Origin: Halobacillus aidingensis
GTDB lineage: Bacteria > Bacillota > Bacilli > Bacillales > Halobacillaceae
Direction of reading: 5' to 3'
DNA length: 64,000 bases
NCBI RefSeq assembly: GCF_900104185.1
Contig: NZ_FNIZ01000004.1
Location: forward strand, 1-64,000
How positions within the stretch are numbered: position 1 is the first letter of the stretch; every line of letters starts with the position of its first letter. Below, piece after piece: positions 41,881-49,998 of the stretch. The position numbers were made by a program, and so were the translations under genes. The notes under the pieces were generated by a model. It was given only the letters and a program-made list of their open reading frames with translations. It made no database searches and was not told the origin of the DNA.

Positions 41881-42832
41881 ATCTTTTCATTTTCCACTTT
41901 TCTGCCAACACGCGAATGTGTTGGGGAGTCGTCCGGCAGCACCCGCCGATGACCGAAGCACCTCTTTCAACCCATTGTTGGGATGCATCATCAAAATAGA
42001 CTGAAGAACCTTCCCCATACCACGTATTGGAGTCTGGGTCATACGTTTCGCCGGAGTTCGGATACATAAGCAATGGCTTGTCTGTATGTTTTTTCAGGAC
42101 CGCCACCGCCTCTGCCGCTATTTCCATTGGTGCACAGTTCACCCCGACTGAAGCGACTTGGTTGCTATCATTCAGCTCTTCAGCACACGTTCGAAGAGCC
42201 GTACCGTCGCTGATTTCTTTTCCATTTTTTAATGTAAACGACATCCAGGCATACGTCTCCGGAAACTCTAATAATAATGTAGCCAATACTCTCGCCTCTT
42301 GAAAAGAAGGGATCGTTTCCATTGCTAGGAGATCTGCTCCCGCCTCCACCAACGCCTTCATTCTGGGACGATGAAAATCGACCAACTGTTGATCGGTCAC
42401 CCCATAATTCCCCGTGTATTCTGATCCGTCTGCAAGATAAGCGCCATATGGACCGATCGAAGCGGCCACTAACGGGGTCACATTGTTACCATAAGAACCT
42501 TCTTCCCAATATTCATCTCTGGCGCTCCTGGCAAGCTCAACCGTTTTCTTAATCAACGATAACGATTGCTCTTCGGAAAAGCCCCGTTCCGCAAAGCCAG
42601 CAATCGTCGCCTGGTAACTGGCGGTAATGGCACAATCCGCTCCCGCTTTGAAATATTCTTTATGTACTTCCTTGATGGCCTTCGGATTTTCCAGCAGCAC
42701 TTTCGCTGACCATAACGGATCGTCCAAGTCACAGCCATAAGCTTCGAGTTCTGTCGCTAAAGCACCATCCAGAACCATGACAGAATTTTGTTGAAGAAAT
42801 TTCTCAATGGGATTCATGTTCAACTTTTGCAT
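41879..42832 (-). CDS. mmuM: Homocysteine S-methyltransferase
   Basis: A 317-residue TIM-barrel enzyme that methylates homocysteine to methionine, probably with S-methylmethionine as donor. It begins VLDGALATELE, and the zinc ligands are in GVNC and GGCC near the C-terminus. Size matches the cobalamin-independent MmuM (YbgG) type. The start ATG 42832 follows AAGGGGAATG. The donor permease that often accompanies mmuM is absent here. It lies 23 bp after the zinc-ribbon gene on the same strand and may share its transcript. Confidence 0.88.
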   Translation of the reverse strand: MQKLNMNPIEKFLQQNSVMVLDGALATELEAYGCDLDDPLWSAKVLLENPKAIKEVHKEYFKAGADCAITASYQATIAGFAERGFSEEQSLSLIKKTVELARSARDEYWEEGSYGNNVTPLVAASIGPYGAYLADGSEYTGNYGVTDQQLVDFHRPRMKALVEAGADLLAMETIPSFQEARVLATLLLEFPETYAWMSFTLKNGKEISDGTALRTCAEELNDSNQVASVGVNCAPMEIAAEAVAVLKKHTDKPLLMYPNSGETYDPDSNTWYGEGSSVYFDDASQQWVERGASVIGGCCRTTPQHIRVLAEKWKMKR

Positions 42833-42855
42833 CTTTCATTCCCCTTTCTAAAGAC

Positions 42856-43419
42856 CTACCTTGCATATCTTTCCATAATCTCATAGAATGGATCCCATTC
42901 ATCAGGAAAACCATTATCTCCTGACTTTACGATACTCCTTCCATCCCTGAGCAATTCTAAACTCCATTGCGTTCCATCCATAATTGGAAATTCACTAGAA
43001 TAACGAGATTTCCAGTTCAGAAGATTCACCGCTTGGATTTCAGCGATGATACGATCGACGGAGGTTTTCCTCAATTGCTTAACATTAACCTTTTCTCCCC
43101 CCTCATTCCGGTGCCCCCATTTCATATCTCTTGTTTCGAAGTTGACTTCAACGAAAAACTCCCCTTCAAAGAACCCTCCTATGGAAAAGTTGATTCCTTT
43201 TATACGGGCATAAGCTGCCTCTATGGCTTCACGTTTATTCCAACGATATCCGCAATCGTTACAAGAATATTCAGGTCCATCAAACAGAACACAGCAACCG
43301 CCCAGCACGACCTTTCCTTCTTCTGCTTGTTGGTAAGCTTCATAGGTTGGTTCCCCATATAAAATGGTGGCTACCTTTTTCGAATGACACCTGGGGCATT
43401 GTTTATAAGTAATCGCCAT
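42856..43419 (-). CDS. Zinc-ribbon protein of unknown function
   Basis: A 187-residue protein with an N-terminal zinc ribbon: CPRC at residues 8-11 and CNDC near 53-56, with an extra CC in the intervening loop. The rest is mixed alpha/beta with an internal segment (DGTQWSLELLRDG) and no enzyme motif that I recognise. The start ATG has AGTGAGGTC upstream. Located directly upstream of mmuM in a likely operon; the pairing does not by itself indicate a shared role. Confidence 0.75.
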   Translation of the reverse strand: MAITYKQCPRCHSKKVATILYGEPTYEAYQQAEEGKVVLGGCCVLFDGPEYSCNDCGYRWNKREAIEAAYARIKGINFSIGGFFEGEFFVEVNFETRDMKWGHRNEGGEKVNVKQLRKTSVDRIIAEIQAVNLLNWKSRYSSEFPIMDGTQWSLELLRDGRSIVKSGDNGFPDEWDPFYEIMERYAR

Positions 43420-43502
43420 CCGTATGACCTCACTTCTCTGACATCTTATTCAAATGCTTTTTTCACATTTCGACACCTTATCGATTCACTCCTGCTAAAA
43501 AG

Positions 43503-43540
43503 AAGAAACTACCATCCAAGGGAAGATGGTAGCCTAATGG
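43503..43540 (-). terminator. Intrinsic terminator of the DUF4870 gene
   Basis: CTACCATC / GATGGTAG hairpin followed on the minus strand by TTTCTTCTTTTT. Confidence 0.82.
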
Positions 43541-43549
43541 TCATGTATT

Positions 43550-43930
43550 TTATTTTGCCATCTTCTGAATTTGCTCTTCCGCCATTTTCCCCGTCACCGG
43601 TAAATGATACCTTTCCCCCTGATACGCTTTCACCATCAACAAAATCCATAACACCAAAGAAACTGGAGCCATCAATAAGCTGACAAAAAGTCCGATAATC
43701 GGAATGAAATTGACAACAAATCCAAAAACAAAAAAGAAACCAAATAAGATTACGGACTGCATGGCATGAAAACGAATGAACTCATTTTCCTTTTCAATGA
43801 GAAGGAAAACGATGCCGCTGATAAAGCCGAGCAAGTAGGCAAGCAGACCTCCGACATTTTCCTCTAACCCTGTAGAAGATTTTTTCTCTTCCTCACTGCC
43901 TGAAGTTTTCGTTTTTGATTCTTGATCCAC
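43550..43930 (-). CDS. DUF4870 family membrane protein
   Basis: A 126-residue membrane protein of the DUF4870 (Tic20-like) family: a charged N-terminal tail (about 25 residues), then three hydrophobic helices with the conserved FIRFHAMQSV loop after the first. Function is unknown in bacteria. The start is GTG 43930 with GAGGGTGGAAG upstream. Monocistronic. Confidence 0.85.
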   Translation of the reverse strand: MDQESKTKTSGSEEEKKSSTGLEENVGGLLAYLLGFISGIVFLLIEKENEFIRFHAMQSVILFGFFFVFGFVVNFIPIIGLFVSLLMAPVSLVLWILLMVKAYQGERYHLPVTGKMAEEQIQKMAK

Positions 43931-44118
43931 CTTCCACCCTCATTTCAAAATAGTTTTTCAACCTAGTACATATGCCCCCTTCCTTTTTACTAATACATAT
44001 CCGTTTGATTAAAGAGTATGACCAGGATGGCATTAAAACTTCGGTTGATTTCAAAGCATACTTTAATTTTAAGGAGAGGATTCACGCACCAATCTCTTTT
44101 TCCTCACACATAACAAAC

Positions 44119-44155
44119 TAAAAAGCCCCTCCTTTCTTCACAAAAGGAGAGGTCT
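44119..44155 (-). terminator. Intrinsic terminator of the sortase gene
   Basis: CTCTCCTTT / AAAGGAGGG hairpin with T5 on the minus strand, directly after the sortase stop. Confidence 0.8.
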
Positions 44156-44159
44156 GTCA

Positions 44160-44774
44160 TTATTGTATTTCTTGCTGCTTCACTAAATATGCTTGTACGA
44201 TAAAAAGCTCAGGTGCAGAACCGATAAAGTCGAACGGATAACGAGTGGTCAATGTCAACGTCGGAGATGATTTGGGGGCCAGGACCGATGTATCTTCCGC
44301 GTCCGTCACCCAGATTTTATTGATTTGGTATTCATACTCGATGTTGTTTTCCGTTAAGTAGATAAAATCCCCTTCCACTAAACCATCAAGCCCTACGAAA
44401 GTCGTCTCCCTGTGACCGGCGAGTGCGGTGTGGCCACCTTCGGATGGAGATGTCGTAAACGACGTATCATACATTCCGATTCCTTTTTCTAACGTGTCTG
44501 GATCAGAACCGTAATACACAGGGTACTTTTTCCCAAGTTTCGGAATCGTCAACTCTTCCATCCCTTCAAAGGTTTCATACGTTTCAGCAGAAACATGGTC
44601 CACGGTGTAGGAAGAGTCACCTGGATTTTTAGAAACCGAATAGCTTTGGCGCAGCTCCGTCTGTAATTCTGGGTCATAGGAAACGACCTGACTTTGCATC
44701 CACCATTGGTAACCGTTCCATAAAACCATCAAGAGTCCCAGTGTTATGAAGGTGATGCTAAGCTTTCGGATCAT
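44160..44774 (-). CDS. Class D sortase-like protein lacking catalytic Cys and Arg
   Basis: A 204-residue membrane-anchored protein with the full sortase D fold: one N-terminal membrane helix (residues 7-20), LTIPKLGKKYPVYYG, the catalytic-His region AGHRET (His121) and LTLTTRYPFDFIGSAPELF. Active sortases have Cys in the TLxTC motif and Arg in the AP(E/K)R motif. Here these read Arg178 (codon CGT at 44241-44243) and Leu190, each one base from the expected codon. Transpeptidase activity should be lost. The reading frame, ribosome site (AAAGGAGATG) and terminator are intact, so it may be a pseudoenzyme under selection or a recently decaying gene. Confidence 0.85.
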   Translation of the reverse strand: MIRKLSITFITLGLLMVLWNGYQWWMQSQVVSYDPELQTELRQSYSVSKNPGDSSYTVDHVSAETYETFEGMEELTIPKLGKKYPVYYGSDPDTLEKGIGMYDTSFTTSPSEGGHTALAGHRETTFVGLDGLVEGDFIYLTENNIEYEYQINKIWVTDAEDTSVLAPKSSPTLTLTTRYPFDFIGSAPELFIVQAYLVKQQEIQ

Positions 44775-45042
44775 CAGACTTCATCTCCTTTGCGTTCAAG
44801 TGAAGGATTAGATTTTCTTCTTCTGAACAATAGAAACGCGCCATACCGACCGGGTAAGAAGGACTCGTTTCCGCGAGTGGTGCACATTTTTCATCACTTC
44901 GGGAAAAGATTTAACTTCTAAGATCTATGTTATAGGTTTTTTATTAAGTGAACGATAAGCAGAGGTGAAAGAGGTGTAAAAGAATGTTAATGTGACGGTT
45001 GAAGAAAGAAAGTTTCCAATTAAGTCCCTGATAAAATGTTAA
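44775..45042. other. Intergenic stretch without recognised features
   Basis: Part of the 318-bp gap between the sortase start and the end of the yjcD helicase gene. It contains the ribosome site of the sortase gene at its left end. I found no ORF, repeat array or convincing promoter in the rest. Confidence 0.5.
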
Positions 45043-45091
45043 AAAAAAGATGCCTCGATCCTATGGACCTGGCACCTTCTGGGTGGGTTCT
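45043..45091 (-). terminator. Intrinsic terminator of yjcD
   Basis: AAGGTGCC / GGCATCTT outer stem enclosing a smaller inner stem, with T8 on the minus strand. Confidence 0.78.
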
Positions 45092-45092
45092 A

Positions 45093-47300
45093 TTAACGTT
45101 TCATACCTTCTGTACTCTTACTCAACAATCCATTGTCTAAACAAACCTCTAACAACAGTTCTTTGTAACCTGCTTCTACAAATTGGATGCCGATCTGGTC
45201 GGTATCATATTCCTTGATGACACCGGGACCGAACTTCCGATGAATGATGGGTTTTCCAATCTCCACCTCATCCATTTGGAGCAGGTTTTCATCTGATAAA
45301 TCAGGAGCTTGACGCTTCCGCTTTCTCAGCGTCTTCTTCTCTCCTTCCGGCTGAAGAATCCTCCTCACATTCATCAAAAAAATCGATTCTGTCACGCGTT
45401 CACTGCCTTTGTAGTTGTACGTCAACAACTCAAGGTTTGTCCTTGCGCGTGTCATTCCAACATAGAAAAGACGGACGGCCTCCTCCATTGGTCCAGCTTC
45501 CTTATTTCGGTACGTTTCCATATCATCCTTCGACGGAATGACGCCATTAACGAGGTCGATCATGTACACTTTGTCATATTCAAGACCTTTGGCACTATGG
45601 AACGTTGTCAGCGTCAGAGCGCTTTTGTTTTTATTGTACTTAGATGTTTGAAGAAGCTTCTCCAACTCCTTTAAACGATCAGCAAAACCTTTCAGTGAGC
45701 CTAATCCCTCGGCAATCTTTTCAAGGGTGTTCAAAATGTTCATCAGGTGTTCGGCATTGAAGCCGAATTTATCGGACATCTTTTGGAGCGCATGATCGTA
45801 ACCAAGCTTTTCCCTGATCGTGCGGATCGCTTGGGCGGGCTCCATTTCGTTGATGTCTTTGAACAGCTTTTTTGCCTTTTTGATGTTCTTCGATTGATAG
45901 TCAGGCAGGTCCCTTTCCAAAAGCCGATCGAAAACGGACGCTTGGCTATTTTTCTTTTTCAAAAAGAAAATCTGCTTTTTCGAAATGTAAGCATTGAACT
46001 TCGTATGAATCCGCTCGAGAATATCGACGCGGCGATCATTGTAGGAAAAACGCATAAAGTTCAGGATATCCTCTACGACCCAGTGTTTGAAAAACTTCGG
46101 ATCGATGTCTTTCATATAAAAATCAATGCCGGATTTATCGAGCTGATCAGCGATCGGTACAGCCGATGCGTTGTTGCGGTAGAGAACAGCCACTTCTTCT
46201 CCCGGCTCTCTTTTTTTCAGTTGTTCCGTGAGATACTTCAACTGCTTTTCATAGTTGCTCAAGTTTTTGATCTCGATTGGAGTGTGCGCCTCATTTTCCG
46301 TGAACATTTCTTTTGCATACCGCTTTTTATTGCGTTTGATGAACTGGTTGGATACCTTCACAATGTCCTGCGATGAGCGGTAATTCTGGGACATCGTCAG
46401 AACGGTTCCGTTCGGATACGTTTCTTCAAAGTCCAAGAGTTTGTCGACATCCGAACCGCGCCACATGAAAATCGACTGATCATCATCCGCTACGACACAA
46501 AGGTTGTTCTGCGGTTTTGCCAACAATTCAACGATTTCATGCTGAACCAGCGAGTTATCCTGACTTTCATCTGTCAAAATGTATTCAAACTGCTGCTGAT
46601 ACTTGGATAGGATTGCTGCATCGTCCAATAAGATTTCATGGCAATACGTGAGCATATCATCAAAATCAAGCAACAATTTAAACGGATCCTTTTTCTTAAA
46701 TGCTTCATACGATTGGTAGATGGACGATGCCTGTTTCACCTGACAAGGCACCCGGTCGAGCTCTTTCCCTTCAATCATACGGTTCTTCACAAAACTGATG
46801 TACCTCATCAGCTCGTCCATCTCATCATCCGTCATCTGCACACCATTCGCATCTTCATATAACTTTTTCAAAATAAACTTCTTATGAAGAGGAACCTCTG
46901 GCCCGTCCCAGCCTTTTTTCAATTCTTCATCACTTATATTTCCTTCAATCAGCTGGAAGTCTTGACCATTCTTCCGCAATGATTCACGGACCACTTTGTA
47001 GGCGAAACTGTGGATGGTGGAAAAGTGGACCTTTTCATTCGTCAGACCGGAAAAGAAACGATCGAAACGTTCTGACATATCCCGTGCTGACGCTTTACTG
47101 AACGTGACCGCCATGATTCGGTCAGGGTCAACGTTTTTCTCGAGGATCAAATAACCGATCTTCATATTCAGTGTCGTCGTTTTCCCTGAACCCGGTGACG
47201 CAAGCAAAAGCAGCGGCCCGTCCGTGTGCACCACCGCCTGTTGCTGAACATCGTTCAAAAGGACACCCGTCTCTTGTTCCATCCGCTCAAAAAAATCCAT
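45093..47300 (-). CDS. yjcD: UvrD/Rep family ATP-dependent DNA helicase, YjcD-like
   Basis: A 735-residue superfamily 1A 3'-5' DNA helicase. Visible motifs are Walker A SPGSGKTT (about 35-42), VTFSKASARDM, LTDESQDNS (Walker B), DDDQSIFMWRG, LTTFHSAKGLE and YVGMTRAR. The N- and C-terminal features, including the late GKPIIHRKFGPGVIKEYD domain that binds RNA polymerase in UvrD/PcrA-like enzymes, match B. subtilis YjcD in order and size. It acts in repair or replication-transcription conflicts. The start follows GGAAAGGAGGAGG. A hairpin lies in its probable leader. Confidence 0.9.
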   Translation of the reverse strand: MDFFERMEQETGVLLNDVQQQAVVHTDGPLLLLASPGSGKTTTLNMKIGYLILEKNVDPDRIMAVTFSKASARDMSERFDRFFSGLTNEKVHFSTIHSFAYKVVRESLRKNGQDFQLIEGNISDEELKKGWDGPEVPLHKKFILKKLYEDANGVQMTDDEMDELMRYISFVKNRMIEGKELDRVPCQVKQASSIYQSYEAFKKKDPFKLLLDFDDMLTYCHEILLDDAAILSKYQQQFEYILTDESQDNSLVQHEIVELLAKPQNNLCVVADDDQSIFMWRGSDVDKLLDFEETYPNGTVLTMSQNYRSSQDIVKVSNQFIKRNKKRYAKEMFTENEAHTPIEIKNLSNYEKQLKYLTEQLKKREPGEEVAVLYRNNASAVPIADQLDKSGIDFYMKDIDPKFFKHWVVEDILNFMRFSYNDRRVDILERIHTKFNAYISKKQIFFLKKKNSQASVFDRLLERDLPDYQSKNIKKAKKLFKDINEMEPAQAIRTIREKLGYDHALQKMSDKFGFNAEHLMNILNTLEKIAEGLGSLKGFADRLKELEKLLQTSKYNKNKSALTLTTFHSAKGLEYDKVYMIDLVNGVIPSKDDMETYRNKEAGPMEEAVRLFYVGMTRARTNLELLTYNYKGSERVTESIFLMNVRRILQPEGEKKTLRKRKRQAPDLSDENLLQMDEVEIGKPIIHRKFGPGVIKEYDTDQIGIQFVEAGYKELLLEVCLDNGLLSKSTEGMKR

Positions 47301-47340
47301 ACCTGTCCTCCTCCTTTCCGTTCAATATACAACGAAAAAT

Positions 47341-47380
47341 AGATGGAAGAAGGCACACACGCTTCTTCCATCTATTTTTT
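47341..47380. terminator. Hairpin in the yjcD / small-gene divergent region
   Basis: Perfect 12-bp stem AGATGGAAGAAG / CTTCTTCCATCT (47341-47373) with an 8-nt loop, T7 on the plus side and T5 on the minus side. On the minus strand it falls between a candidate promoter (TATAAT at 47392-47397, -35-like TAGAAA 17 bp upstream) and the yjcD start, so it could attenuate yjcD. Confidence 0.65.
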
Positions 47381-47495
47381 TAACTTCACTTATTATACAT
47401 TGGATTTCTTATCGTTTCTAGATGAATTTCACCACTTCCTTACATGAGAAATACAATTCCGTTTCATAATAAAAAGGAGACGGAGGTGAACAATC

Positions 47496-47669
47496 ATGGC
47501 GAAAAGAACAAAGAAACACGATGCTGAGCAAAAGAACAAAAAGGGATTTGACCCGAAAAAAGCCGATACTGAATTTTCTCAGGAATTCGGCAGCGCAGCA
47601 GCTAACGAAGCTCATAAACAAGAAGCCCAAAAAGCGCGCAAATCCAAAAAAGCAAAACAAGATAACTAA
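47496..47669 (+). CDS. Small basic Lys/Ala/Gln-rich protein, SASP-like
   Basis: A 57-residue hydrophilic protein (MAKRTKKHDAEQKNKKGFD, then an ADTEFSQEFGS segment and a Lys/Ala-rich tail). The TEFSQE core is reminiscent of the FGTEFASE motif of gamma-type spore proteins and of other minor spore proteins, but the match is too short to be certain. Ribosome site GGAGGTGA and a perfect terminator support it as a real gene. Too short for most length cut-offs. Confidence 0.65.
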   Translation: MAKRTKKHDAEQKNKKGFDPKKADTEFSQEFGSAAANEAHKQEAQKARKSKKAKQDN

Positions 47670-47672
47670 TAT

Positions 47673-47708
47673 GATGAGGGTTCCTTCATTAAGGAACCCT
47701 CCTTGCTT
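47673..47708 (+). terminator. Intrinsic terminator
   Basis: Perfect GAGGGTTCCTT / AAGGAACCCTC hairpin directly after the small gene; the downstream T-run is weak. Confidence 0.78.
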
Positions 47709-47855
47709 CACATAACTTCGGAAACCTTCATATGGGAAGATGGTGTCTAGTCTCGCTTTTTACCTCCCCATAAACATCTCGAAATCCTCAGTCGATTCTA
47801 TATTCTCTGTGTTAAAATGAGAGAATCATGGAACGAATTTAGGAGTGAACGATGG

Positions 47856-49022
47856 ATGGACAAAAAAGACATTGCCGGCATCCGCAGGCAGCTCAAAGTG
47901 GACAATGACCTATTGAAAATCAAAAATATTTTCAACGTCTATATCATGAAAGAAACGACAGAAATTTATCATCATCAGAGCCAGCCATTTGAAATGCTCG
48001 ATAAAGATCAGCAAGAGCTTTATATGAACAATTTCAAAAAGCTTCTCACCGGGCAGCTCGATGAAAAACTGTTCGAACTGAAGTTTCAGCGTGAAGCCGA
48101 AGATAACAGCCAGCTGATTTTACATAAAGGTCTTCTAAGTAACCATGTGGACGACTGGAAGGAACAAATGCTTCAAATGACAGAAAAAATCATCCGCGAT
48201 CATCCCTATGAAAAGGATGTTGTCATCTCCTTCATCCGCGCTGAATATATGAAGCCTACGAGACGCCGCAGCGAAGAATCAGAGGAAAGCAGTCGCGACG
48301 CCGTTTATTCGAACCCGTTCATCCTCTGCAGCATCAATAAAACAGAAGATCCGAAAAAAGAAATTCAGTTCGACTATATTGAGAAAGAATTCAAATATAA
48401 AATTGAAGTCGATCCTGTCATCGATTTGAAAAACCCGATGACAGGCTTCCTTTTCCCAGGAATTACAGACGGTGCTTCGGATGTAAACCACATCCTCTAC
48501 TCTGCCGGAAAAGCGAACGAACCTGACTACCGTTTCATTGAAGACGTGTTAAACGGGGAAGAAATCATGACGGCTAAAGAGGATAAAGCCATTTTCGAAG
48601 AAGTCATCCGTGACGTCGTCGGGGACCAATTGAGCCCTTCCACCCTTGCCAACGTCTACGGGGAAATCAACCGTACCGTCGAAGAAAACGAAGACGATAC
48701 TCCCCCGAAACTCGACTACAGAGATGTCGAACGCGTATTGAAATCGAGCGGCGAACAGGTCGATTCAGAGAAAGTGAAACACGCATTTGCTCAAATTACC
48801 GATAATGAAGGCTATGAGCTGAAAGCAAGCAGTATCGTACCAAAATACAATTCGAAGTCGATAAAAATCAATACGAAAATCGCCAATATATCGATCAGCC
48901 CCCAGGACCTTCAGTATGTCAGACAGGTCAATTACAAAGGGAAACGCTGCATTATGATTGAAGTGGAAGAAGATGCCGAGGTTGATGGATTTAAAATGCT
49001 GCCGGAGGCTTTTGGTGAATAA
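47856..49022 (+). CDS. DUF4317 family protein
   Basis: A 388-residue acidic soluble protein of the DUF4317 family (begins MDKKDIAGIRRQLK, contains the NPFILCSINKT and FDYIEKEFKYKI segments). The family is found in Firmicutes and has no known function. Frequent Lys/Glu pairs suggest an alpha-helical, charged surface. The start was placed at ATG 47856 after TTAGGAGTG; an ATG 13 codons earlier lacks a ribosome site. Monocistronic, ending in a bidirectional terminator next to a repeat array. Confidence 0.82.
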   Translation: MDKKDIAGIRRQLKVDNDLLKIKNIFNVYIMKETTEIYHHQSQPFEMLDKDQQELYMNNFKKLLTGQLDEKLFELKFQREAEDNSQLILHKGLLSNHVDDWKEQMLQMTEKIIRDHPYEKDVVISFIRAEYMKPTRRRSEESEESSRDAVYSNPFILCSINKTEDPKKEIQFDYIEKEFKYKIEVDPVIDLKNPMTGFLFPGITDGASDVNHILYSAGKANEPDYRFIEDVLNGEEIMTAKEDKAIFEEVIRDVVGDQLSPSTLANVYGEINRTVEENEDDTPPKLDYRDVERVLKSSGEQVDSEKVKHAFAQITDNEGYELKASSIVPKYNSKSIKINTKIANISISPQDLQYVRQVNYKGKRCIMIEVEEDAEVDGFKMLPEAFGE

Positions 49023-49053
49023 GCACCAAGCGACGGCACTTTAGAGACAAAAA

Positions 49054-49098
49054 GAAATCCCTGCTCCCCTTTCAGAAAGGGGAGCAGGGATTTTCACG
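49054..49098. terminator. Bidirectional terminator
   Basis: Perfect hairpin AAATCCCTGCTCCCCTTTC / GAAAGGGGAGCAGGGATTT (49057-49094) followed by TT; located between convergent genes. Confidence 0.87.
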
Positions 49099-49106
49099 AG
49101 TCTTGG

Positions 49107-49206
49107 TTGATATTTTTCATTTTTAATTGATATTTTTGAATTATAATTGATATATTCGATTTTCAATTGATATATCATAACTTTAATTGATATCCGTAAT
49201 CTACCC
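49107..49206. repeat. 5-unit degenerate array, exact 20-bp period (TTGATAT word)
   Basis: TTGATAT starts at 49107, 49127, 49147, 49167 and 49187, exactly 20 bp apart; four of five copies are preceded by AA. The remaining bases are AT-rich but differ. The array lies just after a bidirectional terminator, between convergent genes, ending 29 bp before the stop of the methyltransferase gene. Confidence 0.88.
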
Positions 49207-49234
49207 ACTTTCAGTTGTGGCAGGGCTCGTTTCC

Positions 49235-49834
49235 TCATACTCGAATGAATGCCTGAATCACATGACCGACACCTGTATGCCGTTCTCCTTCAGTCCGGTC
49301 CGCTTCACCATAGTAAAAATGCAGGCATTCGTACTCACTGATCCAGTGCAGAACATCTTCAGGAGAATATAGCATGCGTTTATCTTTCGGACCTCCGGTA
49401 CCATAGGCAAGCTGGTCCTCAGAATAGACTTCAAAGAGGACAACCCCTCCAGGTTTTACCGACCGTATCATCTGCTCAATAAGAAACGATTGACTCTCTT
49501 TCGGCACATGACCAAAGACCATAACAGCTGCATCAAACTGGGCAGCTTTCATTTCTTTTTTCGTCAAATCCGCCTGAACAGTATCTATATGAACGCCCTC
49601 TTCTTCTGCCAACTGTTCAGCTTTGGTCAGTCCTTCATCCGATTGATCGAATACCGTTACCTGATGCCCCTGTTTCGCCAGGTGGACAGCATTTCTTCCT
49701 TCCCCCTCCGCGAAACAACCTACGTATCGGGCTTCTTTCAACTGTTCAGTCATTTCAACTACGAACGTATTCGCTTGTTTCCCGTACACATACGTTTCTT
49801 TTGAAAAGCTCTTATTCCAAAACTCTTTAGACAC
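49235..49834 (-). CDS. Class I SAM-dependent methyltransferase
   Basis: A 199-residue small-molecule methyltransferase. Motif I is the variant GCFAEGEGRNAVHLA near residue 38, followed by VTVFDQSDEGLTKA (motif II) and AAVMVFGHV (motif IV). This EGEGRN form is typical of the Tehb/UbiE-like group, often linked to tellurite or thiol methylation. The start was set at GTG 49834, eight nt after AGGGGG; the frame extends 47 codons upstream without a ribosome site. Monocistronic. Confidence 0.85.
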   Translation of the reverse strand: MSKEFWNKSFSKETYVYGKQANTFVVEMTEQLKEARYVGCFAEGEGRNAVHLAKQGHQVTVFDQSDEGLTKAEQLAEEEGVHIDTVQADLTKKEMKAAQFDAAVMVFGHVPKESQSFLIEQMIRSVKPGGVVLFEVYSEDQLAYGTGGPKDKRMLYSPEDVLHWISEYECLHFYYGEADRTEGERHTGVGHVIQAFIRV

Positions 49835-49998
49835 TCCATATACCCCCTTTTGTATATTGCTTTTATCATAAGCATAGCACGGGTTCACTTTCTTATGCGA
49901 AAAAAGCAGCTTGATATCATATAGATTATATAAAAGAAGTTTCATTATTTCTTCCAAAGGATAATGGCAAACCATACATAGAAAAAGGAGGTTCGACC

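Noticed and set aside
47418-47711. 97-aa minus-strand frame rich in Phe and Leu
   Set aside because: It is the complement of the 57-aa Lys-rich gene and its terminator; the plus-strand gene has the ribosome site.
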